From: an uncultured Ruminococcus sp. | GTDB lineage: Bacteria; Bacillota; Clostridia; Oscillospirales; Acutalibacteraceae | DNA: 5,414 nucleotides | Reading direction: 5' to 3' | Assembly: GCA_902797525.1 (NCBI GenBank) | Contig: CADBSZ010000168.1 | Location: 1-5,414, forward strand | Part shown: piece by piece, positions 1 to 5,105 of the stretch | Numbering within the stretch: the stretch's first letter is position 1 | How the letters are laid out: each line of letters starts with the position of its first letter | Position numbers and translations under genes: made by a program | The notes under the pieces: generated by a model | Database searches by the model: none | What the model was told of the DNA's origin: nothing | The model's input: the letters and a program-made list of their open reading frames with translations, nothing else

Positions 1-1089
1 ATGTCGATGGACAAGCCGATTAAGACCATCGTCACCTCCGTCGAGGGCGTCGTCACCTACAAGGCGCTGCTGTTTATCCCTGCCTCCACGCCCTATGACT
101 ATTACACCAAGGAATACAAAAAGGGCTTGCAGCTCTATTCCAGCGGCGTGCTGATTACCGACAACTGCGAGGAGCTGGTGCCCGAGCACTTCCGCTTTGT
201 CAAGGGCATTGTGGACACCGCCGATTTGTCGCTGAACATCTCGCGTGAAATGCTGCAGCACGACCGCCACCTGCTCACCATCGCGCAGAATATCGAAAAG
301 AAAATTCAGCGCGAGCTCAGCGGCATGCTCACCTCCGACCGCGAAAACTACGAAAAATTCTTTAAGGCGTTCGGCAGACAGCTCAAATACGGCGTGGTGA
401 GCGACTACGGCGTTCACAAGGACGAGCTGCAGGATTTGCTGCTGTTCTATTCGTCCACCGAGAAGAAGTACGTCACCCTCGGCGAGTATGTTGACCGCAT
501 GAAGGACGACCAAAAGTTCATTTACTTTGCAACCGGCGAAAACGCCGCCGCCATCGACGCGCTGCCCCAAACCGAGCTGCTGCGCTCCAAGGGCTTTGAA
601 ATTCTCTATTGCACCGAGGACGTGGACGAGTTCACCCTGCAAAGCCTGATGATGTATAAGGAAAAGCGCTTTTGCTCCGCCACCAACGACGACCTCGGCA
701 TCGAGAACGACGAAACCGAGGACAGCAAGGCGGACAGCTCCGCGATTCTCCCCTTTGTCAAGGAAACCCTCGGCGACAAGGTTGCACAGGTCACCGCGTC
801 CAAAAAGCTCGTTTCGCACCCTGTTTGCCTGACCGCAAAGGGCGGCATTTCGTTTGAAATGGAAAAGTATTTCAATTCCGTTCAGCCCGATTCCGGCATG
901 AAGGCGCAGCGCGTGCTCGAGCTCAACCTCAGCCACCCTGCCGTTAAAACAATGGAAGCCCTTGTGCAGACCGACATCGACAAGGCGAAAAAATACGCCG
1001 AGGTGCTCTATTGCCAGGCGCTTTTGATTGCCGGCCTGCCGCTTGAAAACCCGTCCGAATATACGGATTTGGTTTGCTCGCTGATATAA
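1..1089 (+). CDS. htpG: Molecular chaperone HtpG (Hsp90 family), C-terminal part, 5' end outside window
   Basis: Cytosolic ATP-dependent Hsp90 chaperone that remodels client proteins as a dimer. The 362 residues seen cover the middle and C-terminal domains. The family is usually about 620-640 residues, so roughly 260-280 residues, including the GHKL ATPase domain, lie upstream; the ATG at base 1 is therefore probably internal, and no ribosome binding site can be seen. Residues 20-60 carry the middle-domain stretch YKALLFIPA...LQLYSSGVLITDNCEELVPEHF. Residues 77-86 are SLNISREMLQ, the conserved catalytic loop; R82 corresponds to the arginine that contacts the ATP gamma-phosphate in Hsp90s. Residues 120-178 (FGRQLKYG, VTLGEYVDRMK, IYFATG) continue the middle domain. 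An acidic stretch near 230-245 (NDETEDSKAD) precedes the C-terminal dimerisation domain, which ends NPSEYTDLVCSLI. The reading frame is intact to TAA. Codons are GC-rich. No + strand gene follows for 389 bases, so it is the last gene of its transcript. Confidence 0.97.
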   Translation: MSMDKPIKTIVTSVEGVVTYKALLFIPASTPYDYYTKEYKKGLQLYSSGVLITDNCEELVPEHFRFVKGIVDTADLSLNISREMLQHDRHLLTIAQNIEKKIQRELSGMLTSDRENYEKFFKAFGRQLKYGVVSDYGVHKDELQDLLLFYSSTEKKYVTLGEYVDRMKDDQKFIYFATGENAAAIDALPQTELLRSKGFEILYCTEDVDEFTLQSLMMYKEKRFCSATNDDLGIENDETEDSKADSSAILPFVKETLGDKVAQVTASKKLVSHPVCLTAKGGISFEMEKYFNSVQPDSGMKAQRVLELNLSHPAVKTMEALVQTDIDKAKKYAEVLYCQALLIAGLPLENPSEYTDLVCSLI

Positions 1090-1113
1090 TCAAAAGTTTT
1101 CCTTTCCGGCTGT

Positions 1114-1185
1114 AGTGACAGCCCTTGCGGCTGTCACTTCCCCGCAGTATTACTGCGGGGAACGGGCGGCGGCGAGCACCGCCCC
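1114..1185. repeat. Cluster of three adjacent palindromic hairpins
   Basis: Three inverted repeats lie nearly end to end. The first is AGTGACAGCC / GGCTGTCACT (1114-1123 with 1129-1138, 5-base loop). The second is CCCCGCAGTA / TACTGCGGGG (1140-1149 with 1151-1160). The third is GGGCGG / CCGCCC (1164-1169 with 1179-1184), followed by CTACGA. None has a T-run. Stems this strong and tightly packed after a stop codon resemble REP-like intergenic repeats. The third element shares GGCGAGCA...CGCCC...TA with the hairpin at 1283-1301, which supports a repeat family. Its function is not visible. Confidence 0.75.
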
Positions 1186-1282
1186 TACGACGAATATCTT
1201 AACTTTGTGATTTAATCAGCGTTTACTTAGTGGTTAGTGATGCTTGCGGAAAAATCGGTTTAACATAATAATCGGCGCAGGC

Positions 1283-1301
1283 GGGCGAGCATCGCTCGCC
1301 C
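1283..1301. repeat. GC-rich palindromic hairpin, second copy of an intergenic repeat
   Basis: GGGCGAGC and GCTCGCCC form an 8-base perfect inverted repeat around ATC. The sequence GGCGAGCATCGCTCGCC followed by CTATGCA resembles the third element of the cluster upstream (GGCGAGCACCGCCCCTACGA), so the two look like diverged members of one dispersed family. No T-run follows, so it is not a standard terminator. Confidence 0.6.
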
Positions 1302-1368
1302 TATGCACCGCGCTATCCATTCAGCCGACTGCAATTAAGCAGATAAAAACCTGAATACCTAATAAACA

Positions 1369-1403
1369 AAAAACCGGTGTGTCCGAAAAACACACCGGTT
1401 TTT
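1369..1403 (+). terminator. Strong rho-independent terminator hairpin, copy 1 of a repeated hairpin
   Basis: AAAAACCGGTGTG (1369-1381) pairs perfectly with CACACCGGTTTTT (1391-1403) around the 9-base loop TCCGAAAAA. The A-run before and T-run after the GC-rich core give the typical bidirectional terminator form. It probably ends transcription from htpG and isolates the promoter of the next gene. The 33 bases at 1370-1402 recur exactly at 2197-2229 in the same orientation. Confidence 0.85.
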
Positions 1404-1427
1404 GGCAATTTATATTTATGTAAACGA

Positions 1428-1456
1428 TTGTTTTTTTCAACGCTGTGTGTTAAAAT
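1428..1456 (+). promoter_or_regulatory. Candidate promoter for the two-gene module
   Basis: TTGTTT at 1428-1433 and TAAAAT at 1451-1456 are separated by 17 bases. The -10 matches the consensus at five of six positions; the -35 is weak (TTG only). Transcription would start near 1463, leaving only about 15 untranslated bases before the ATG at 1479, with the ribosome binding site close to the 5' end. It lies just after the terminator at 1369-1403, where a new promoter is expected. Confidence 0.45.
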
Positions 1457-1478
1457 AATCTTAACGGAGGTGTTTGGT

Positions 1479-1751
1479 ATGATGTATCCCTATTTGACGC
1501 TTGACGACGATACGGAGATTGTTCACTCGGAAATGCTCGAAAATCACACGGTAAAGGTTTATGTGGAAAAACCCGACGAAAAGGACGGCTTTCATTACGC
1601 GAGCTGTCTTTTGCCGCAATATGAGTGGACAGAGGTTTTCGGCTTTGATGATGAGGAGATAAAAAAATACCAATCCATTATCGAAAACAACGCCCATTTA
1701 ATTATTGAGCTTTCACAAAACGGGGGATTTGACCATGCCTCAGGTTTTTAA
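1479..1751 (+). CDS. Small acidic protein of unknown function, first gene of a two-gene module
   Basis: I do not recognise a named family. The product is 90 residues, starting MMYPYLTLDDDTEIVHSEM. It is acidic, with alternating charged and beta-like segments (VKVYVEKPDEKDGFHYA), the stretch LLPQYEWTEVFGFDDEEIKKY and a predicted helix IIENNAHLIIELSQ, ending GGFDHASGF. It has no signal peptide or membrane segment, so it is probably cytosolic. The start at 1479 is chosen because ACGGAGG (1464-1470) lies 8 bases upstream; a longer frame from a GTG at 1377 begins inside the terminator hairpin and is rejected. The last 17 bases overlap the next gene, so the two are probably co-transcribed and translationally coupled. 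Codon use looks more AT-rich than htpG or the mutase. It may be the partner of the DUF4160 protein, but no toxin, antitoxin or enzyme motif is visible. Confidence 0.8.
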   Translation: MMYPYLTLDDDTEIVHSEMLENHTVKVYVEKPDEKDGFHYASCLLPQYEWTEVFGFDDEEIKKYQSIIENNAHLIIELSQNGGFDHASGF

Positions 1752-2013
1752 AATCGGCTCATATTGGGTATATTTTTGGGCTAACGAAAACAAACCGCTT
1801 GAGCCTGTCCACGTTCACGTTTCCAAAGGCAAGCCAACGGCGAACGCAACCAAGTTTTGGATTACCAAATCCGGCAAGTGCCTGCTCGCCGGCAATAACT
1901 CGGAATACGACAGCAGAACACTAGGCTATCTGAGCAAAGCAATTGAAGCGAACCATGAGATTGTTACGGAAAAATGGATTTCCTTCTTCGGTGAAATCAG
2001 TTATTTCTGCTGA
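1735..2013 (+). CDS. DUF4160 domain-containing small protein
   Basis: The 92-residue product fits the DUF4160 family (function unknown) over nearly its whole length: FKIGSYWVYFWANENKPLEPVHVHVSKGK, then AKFWI-type residues (ATKFWITKSGKCLLAGN), a helix with LGYLSKAIEANHEIV and the closing W81 in EKWISFFGE. The family hallmark, two histidines in a P-x-HVHV motif, is present as EPVHVHV (residues 23-29). The ATG at 1735 has GGGGG (1722-1726) 8 bases before it; a TTG at 1705 in the same frame has no such site. It overlaps the preceding gene by 17 bases. In other genomes, as I recall, DUF4160 genes often neighbour another small gene, usually DUF2442, and toxin-antitoxin-like roles have been suggested but not established. 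Here the partner lies upstream and does not look like DUF2442. No membrane segment is seen. A terminator follows at 2060-2094. Confidence 0.85.
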   Translation: MPQVFKIGSYWVYFWANENKPLEPVHVHVSKGKPTANATKFWITKSGKCLLAGNNSEYDSRTLGYLSKAIEANHEIVTEKWISFFGEISYFC

Positions 2014-2059
2014 TAAAAAGTCCGTTGTTTGCATGCTCCTGCTCGCCGCATAAAGAAAA

Positions 2060-2094
2060 ACCGCCCCGTTTTTGATATGGGGCGGTGCTTTTTT
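2060..2094 (+). terminator. Rho-independent terminator of the two-gene module
   Basis: ACCGCCCC (2060-2067) pairs with GGGGCGGT (2079-2086) around an 11-base loop, followed by GC and a run of six T (2089-2094). It sits 46 bases after the DUF4160 stop codon, in the correct orientation to end that transcript. Confidence 0.88.
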
Positions 2095-2101
2095 ATGATG
2101 A

Positions 2102-2156
2102 AAAACGCGCCAAGCGTTTTCTCTCTGATAGAAAGTTGTCTGCTTTCTATCAGAGA
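2102..2156. repeat. Two adjacent perfect inverted repeats in the convergent gap
   Basis: AAAACGC / GCGTTTT (2102-2108 with 2114-2120) is followed immediately by TCTCTGATAGAAAG / CTTTCTATCAGAGA (2122-2135 with 2143-2156), a perfect 14-base stem around the 7-base loop TTGTCTG. The first stem has a T-run when read on the minus strand and may help end transcription arriving from the regulator gene. The second has no T-run on either side and is too long for a typical terminator stem; it could be a protein site, an RNA processing hairpin or a remnant of a mobile repeat. Confidence 0.7.
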
Positions 2157-2196
2157 ATAGTATTACAGTTAATACCTTAATCAACATTACAAACAG

Positions 2197-2229
2197 AAAA
2201 CCGGTGTGTCCGAAAAACACACCGGTTTT
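2197..2229 (-). terminator. Terminator of the XRE regulator gene, copy 2 of the repeated hairpin
   Basis: AAAACCGGTGTG (2197-2208) pairs with CACACCGGTTTT (2218-2229) around TCCGAAAAA. It begins 15 bases past the regulator's stop codon and, read on the minus strand, ends in TTTTCTGTTT, so it suits terminating that gene. All 33 bases are identical to 1370-1402, including the asymmetric loop, so the two copies are direct repeats. Confidence 0.82.
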
Positions 2230-2244
2230 GCAATGAAAAAATGT

Positions 2245-3057
2245 TCAATCTTTGCGGCAGAATATGGCGCAAATGCCGTAATACAGCGGAATCGTCAAAA
2301 AGACAGGCCAGCCAAACGCCCAGCCGCCGCAGATATTAAAAAAGCCGAAAATCATATACAGCATTACAACCAGCACGGGGTATGCAAAGTGGTTGGGGTT
2401 GCGGTTAAAAATCGCGCTGCCCAGCGAGTAATACAGCGGTATGGTGAGAAAGCAAATCCAGCTCAGCGACCAGCCGAACAGCACGCCGCTGAAGCCCCAC
2501 ACCAAAAAGCCAATCAGGGCGACGCCCCAAAACGGAAACCTGTTCCAAATTTCATGGGCGCGCGACTTTTGCCCGGGCTGAAAAACATGGCCGCTTTCTT
2601 CTACGCGCACGCCGTCAAAACCGACGTGAACCCTGTCGCCGTGCTTGTCATGCACGTTAATGCCCTGCTTCCAGTTAATATGAACGCTGTCACCGCCCTT
2701 GCTTTCCACATGAATGCCGTCGGCAAAGGACACCCTGTCGGTACACGTGCCGCCTTTGCCCTCGACCTCAACCTCGGGCTCTGCTTCGGGCTCTGCTTCG
2801 GGCTCTGCTTCGGGCTCGGCTTCGGGCTCGGCCTCGGCGGCAGGCTCCTCCCCGGCTTTTCCCTTTATCAGTTCGTCCAGCGTAACGCCGTAAATTTCGG
2901 CGAGCAAAATCAAATTGTCAGTGTCGGGAGTCGCCTCGGCGCGCTCCCATTTTGAAACCGCCTGCCGACTCACGCCGATTTTGTCCGCCAGCTCCTCCTG
3001 ACTGAGATTGTGCTGCTTGCGGTATTCCAGCAGCCGGTTGGCAAATGAAATATTCAT
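2245..3057 (-). CDS. Membrane-anchored XRE-family transcriptional regulator
   Basis: The 270-residue product starts with a Cro/C1-type helix-turn-helix (about residues 4-64: FANRLLEYRKQHNLSQEEL, IGVSRQAVSKWERA, TPDTDNLILLAEIYGVTLDELI), with the recognition helix near SRQAVSKWE. Next comes an (EAEP)5 linker (75-94), then a region with an approximate 18-residue beta repeat (GIHV 114, GINV 132, GVRV 149; GDSVHI 122, GDRVHV 140). The C-terminal 100 residues are hydrophobic, with about four membrane segments built from two units 50 residues apart; both contain GW, W and FLTIPLYY (203-210 and 253-260). This suggests a DNA-binding head held at the membrane that may sense an envelope or small-molecule signal; the signal and targets are unknown. 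The ATG at 3057 is chosen because AAGGAGG lies 6 bases before it; an upstream start at 3117 would read through the promoter. The gene is monocistronic and probably autoregulated. Confidence 0.93.
   Translation of the reverse strand: MNISFANRLLEYRKQHNLSQEELADKIGVSRQAVSKWERAEATPDTDNLILLAEIYGVTLDELIKGKAGEEPAAEAEPEAEPEAEPEAEPEAEPEVEVEGKGGTCTDRVSFADGIHVESKGGDSVHINWKQGINVHDKHGDRVHVGFDGVRVEESGHVFQPGQKSRAHEIWNRFPFWGVALIGFLVWGFSGVLFGWSLSWICFLTIPLYYSLGSAIFNRNPNHFAYPVLVVMLYMIFGFFNICGGWAFGWPVFLTIPLYYGICAIFCRKD
2776..2835. repeat. Five tandem 12-base repeats encoding the (EAEP)5 linker
   Basis: Five 12-base units of the form GGGCTCTGCTTC lie in a row inside the regulator gene. The first three are identical; the fourth (GGGCTCGGCTTC) and fifth (GGGCTCGGCCTC) differ by one and two bases. 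On the minus strand each encodes Glu-Ala-Glu-Pro. Because a unit is four codons, gain or loss of units keeps the frame and only changes linker length. Confidence 0.95.
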
Positions 3058-3072
3058 CTTGTTCCTCCTTGA

Positions 3073-3113
3073 TATGATACCCCTATCATACCCGAAACGC
3101 TGTTTTTTCGCAA
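3073..3113 (-). promoter_or_regulatory. Promoter of the XRE regulator gene with overlapping inverted-repeat operator
   Basis: On the minus strand, TTGCGA (3113-3108) and TATGAT (3090-3085) are 17 bases apart, a good sigma-A-like promoter. The -10 lies inside the perfect inverted repeat TATGATA-CCCC-TATCATA (3073-3090 on the + strand), which reaches from the -10 to about the predicted start near 3078. An XRE dimer commonly binds such a site, and binding here would block RNA polymerase, so negative self-regulation is the simplest reading. The leader is only about 20 bases and contains the AAGGAGG site at 3070-3064. Confidence 0.75.
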
Positions 3114-3128
3114 CCAATTCCGCTTTAC

Positions 3129-3163
3129 ACCGCGCGCAACTGCCGGTTGCGGAGCGGTTTTTT
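3129..3163 (+). terminator. Hairpin with T-run facing the + strand, between two minus-strand genes
   Basis: ACCGC (3129-3133) pairs with GCGGT (3154-3158), and CGCAAC (3135-3140) with GTTGCG (3146-3151), around a 5-base loop; a run of six T follows at 3158-3163. It has terminator form only on the + strand, yet no + strand gene ends nearby. On the minus strand the hairpin lies about 90 bases past the mutase stop codon without a T-run; it may still help end that transcript, for which I see no other terminator. Confidence 0.55.
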
Positions 3164-3247
3164 CGGCTTTCAATGCGGTGATGGCGTGTGATGTGAGGAA
3201 ACAGGCGGCATAAGGTAACAGTCGGTTTCCGAAAAACGCATGACGAA

Positions 3248-4750
3248 TTACAGCTTCAACCCTGTGGTTGTCTGCAAAAAGGCATAGAGCTTTTGATAAA
3301 TCACGTCCGTGCCGCCCTTGCTGTCGCTTTCAATGTTCAGCGGCATAATCGGATCGTGAACGGACAACCGCAGCAAAAACCAGCCGTCGCCGTTTTCCTT
3401 ATCAAAGGAAACGCGCACGCCCTCGCGGTTGTCGTCGGCAACCTGCCAGCCGTCCTGCGCTTCGGCATAGGCGGTCAGGTCGGCGATTATTTTTTCGCCG
3501 CAGGCGCGGAAGTCCGGCTCGGTAATCTGAAAACGCACCTCAACGCTTTCGAGCGGCTCCTTCAAATCGGCGGTCAGCGCGTCAAGCTCCTTGCCCTCCT
3601 TGCGCATTTGCGCCGCCTTGATAATGATTTTGGTGCACAGATACGCGCCGTCGTCGAGAAAGTAGTTTTCGCGCATCGCCGCGTGGCCGGAGGTTTCAAT
3701 CGCCAGCGGACAGTTTACGCCCTGCGCGTTGAGCTCCAGCGCCTTGTCAATCACGTTTTTGTAGCCTCTGCGGTAGCGGTAATGCCTGCCGCCGAGGTTT
3801 GTTTCAATAAATTCCTTCAAGCCCGAGGACGTAATCGAGTCGGTCACCACCGTGCCGCCGTCGTTGCCCTCCAGCGCAATCGCCGCCGCGACCGCCACCA
3901 AGCGGTTGCGGTTAATTTCGTTGCCCTTGCTGTCAACCGCGCCGCCGCGGTCAACGTCGGTGTCAAAAATCACGCCCAAATCGGCGTTATTCTCGCGCAC
4001 CGCCTCGCAAATCGACGCCATCGCCGTCGCGTCCTCGGGATTCGGCACGTGGTTCGGGAACATGCCGTCGGGCTCAAGATAGCGGCTGCCCTCGGTGTCC
4101 GCGCCCAAAACCGCCAGCACCTTGTCGGCATAAAAGCCGCCTGCGCCGTTGCCGGCGTCCACCACAATATGAAAGCCCTTGAGCGGATGCTCATAATCGT
4201 CGGCGTTTACTTCCTTTTTAATCTTGTCGCAAAGTCCCTTGGCGTAGTCGGTCATGTAATCGACGTCGGTAATGCTGCCGCCGTCCTTTGCCGCAGGGTG
4301 CGCGTCATTTTGAGCGTATTCGAGAATCGCCTCGATGTCGCTGCCCTCCAGGCCGCCCTCGCGTGTAAAGAATTTCAGTCCGTTTCTATTATAAGGGTGG
4401 TGGCTGGCGGTGATTTGCAGCGCGCCGTCGCAGCCCAAATCCACCGTCGTCATGAACATCGACGGGGTAGAGGCGAGTCCGCAGCGCAAAACCTGCGCTC
4501 CGGCGGCGGCAAAACGCGCGGTGCTAAGCTCCATAATGTGCGGTCCCGTGATGCGGCTGTCGCGGCCGACCGAAATTTTTAGCGTTTCGGGCGCTTTGCC
4601 GACCTTTTCGGACAGCCAAAGCACAAAGCCGTCCGCCATTTTAACGATAACCTCGTCGGTTAAATTGACGTTTTGACCGGCAACGCCCTCGCAGGCAACG
4701 CCGCGAATGTCCGTTCCGCTTTTGAATTGCTTAAAAAATTCGTTTAACAT
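3248..4750 (-). CDS. Phosphoglucomutase/phosphomannomutase (alpha-D-phosphohexomutase family)
   Basis: Cytosolic enzyme that interconverts hexose 1- and 6-phosphates (glucose and/or mannose) through a phosphoserine and a sugar bisphosphate intermediate, feeding nucleotide-sugar, surface polysaccharide and glycogen synthesis. The 500 residues include all four domains. SGTDIRG (11-17) opens domain 1; TASHHPYNRNG (114-124) carries the catalytic serine S116; DTDVDRGG (263-270) is the Mg2+ loop; ETSGH (352-356), followed by ENYFLDDGAY, is the sugar-specificity loop; R461-LSVHDP lies in the C-terminal phosphate-binding domain, where many relatives have a TEP-type motif instead. The start ATG at 4750 follows a purine-rich but weak site (AGGAAAGGGAAAG), and the frame then begins MLNEFFKQFKSGTDIRG as expected. 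Substrate preference cannot be read from sequence, so no gene symbol is given. It is monocistronic; the codons are GC-rich and typical of a resident gene. Confidence 0.95.
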   Translation of the reverse strand: MLNEFFKQFKSGTDIRGVACEGVAGQNVNLTDEVIVKMADGFVLWLSEKVGKAPETLKISVGRDSRITGPHIMELSTARFAAAGAQVLRCGLASTPSMFMTTVDLGCDGALQITASHHPYNRNGLKFFTREGGLEGSDIEAILEYAQNDAHPAAKDGGSITDVDYMTDYAKGLCDKIKKEVNADDYEHPLKGFHIVVDAGNGAGGFYADKVLAVLGADTEGSRYLEPDGMFPNHVPNPEDATAMASICEAVRENNADLGVIFDTDVDRGGAVDSKGNEINRNRLVAVAAAIALEGNDGGTVVTDSITSSGLKEFIETNLGGRHYRYRRGYKNVIDKALELNAQGVNCPLAIETSGHAAMRENYFLDDGAYLCTKIIIKAAQMRKEGKELDALTADLKEPLESVEVRFQITEPDFRACGEKIIADLTAYAEAQDGWQVADDNREGVRVSFDKENGDGWFLLRLSVHDPIMPLNIESDSKGGTDVIYQKLYAFLQTTTGLKL

Positions 4751-4790
4751 ATCGCTTTCCCTTTCCTATATATGGTGGTTGTTCCTCTCC

Positions 4791-4819
4791 ATTATACCCA
4801 CAAACCACAAAATCGTCAA
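4791..4819 (-). promoter_or_regulatory. Promoter of the phosphohexomutase gene
   Basis: On the minus strand, TTGACG (4819-4814) and a perfect TATAAT (4796-4791) are exactly 17 bases apart. Transcription should start near 4784, giving a leader of about 34 bases. The near-consensus elements suggest strong constitutive expression. The -35 overlaps one arm of the inverted repeat CGTCAAT / ATTGACG (4814-4820 and 4843-4849). Confidence 0.85.
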
Positions 4820-5071
4820 TACACAAGCCGAAATACGCCGGGATTGACGGTTTTTTATCAGCGCCGTTTGGCAAGTTTGGCGAATCCTCACGCAGTTTTT
4901 TTCAAGATGGAAGCGAAATTGTTTGCTTTAACCAAAAACACCGTCAAACTTTTAACAATCTAATTTCTTTTACAGCAATAATATAGGCAGAATATACAAA
5001 TCAGCTGCCAAAAAGTTAGCAATAATTGACTCTAAAAAGGCACTATGCACAAATATTATTTTTGATAATTG
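4820..5071. other. AT-rich gene-free region between divergent promoters
   Basis: No convincing gene, RNA or repeat was found in this 252-base stretch. A T-run at 4851-4856 follows the arm ATTGACG (4843-4849). The last 20 bases before the next -35 (about 5051-5071, AAATATTATTTTTGATAATTG) are A/T-rich, like an UP element that raises promoter strength. A 63-codon frame at 4772-4963 has no ribosome binding site and overlaps the mutase promoter, so it is not counted. Confidence 0.6.
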
Positions 5072-5099
5072 TTGACTTTTCCGAAAAGTTGAGTATAAT
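5072..5099 (+). promoter_or_regulatory. Strong promoter with an inverted repeat in its spacer
   Basis: TTGACT (5072-5077) and TATAAT (5094-5099) are 16 bases apart, with A/T-rich DNA upstream. The spacer holds the near-perfect palindrome ACTTTTCCGAAAAGT (5075-5089; 7-base arms around one base), which would place a bound repressor between the two RNA polymerase contacts. Transcription should start near 5106. Confidence 0.82.
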
Positions 5100-5105
5100 A
5101 GTGAG

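Larger units (their letters stand above)
1090..1368. other. Gene-free stretch with GC-rich hairpins after htpG
   Basis: No credible gene lies here. The first half holds three adjacent hairpin-forming sequences and the second half holds one more, listed as repeats. The remaining bases, about 1186-1280 and 1302-1368, show nothing I can name. None of the hairpins is followed by a clear T-run, so htpG transcription more likely ends at the hairpin at 1369-1403, unless one of the earlier hairpins acts as a 3' stabiliser or processing end. Confidence 0.7.

Noticed and set aside
1114..1301. CRISPR array
   Set aside because: The palindromes differ from one another, have no regular spacing or unique spacers, and no cas gene is nearby.
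2206..2955. 249-codon open frame on the + strand, antisense to the regulator
   Set aside because: The minus-strand gene has clear domains, a ribosome binding site and a promoter. The + frame starts inside the terminator hairpin, and its repeats are the complement of the EAEP repeat.
3222..3240. Possible decayed third copy of the repeated hairpin after the mutase (TCCGAAAAAC followed by GCA)
   Set aside because: Only about ten bases of the loop region match and the arms are absent, so chance is a sufficient explanation.
3293..4582. 429-codon open frame on the + strand, antisense to the mutase
   Set aside because: It mirrors the GC-rich codons of the mutase, its translation is rich in Ala, Val, Arg and His with no family features, and no ribosome binding site precedes it.
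4772..4963. 63-codon open frame upstream of the mutase
   Set aside because: It has no ribosome binding site, runs through the mutase promoter and has a composition like random AT-rich DNA.
4965..5000. Second promoter-like pair (TTTACA ... TATACA) upstream of the last gene
   Set aside because: The -10 is weak, and the promoter at 5072-5099 fits far better.
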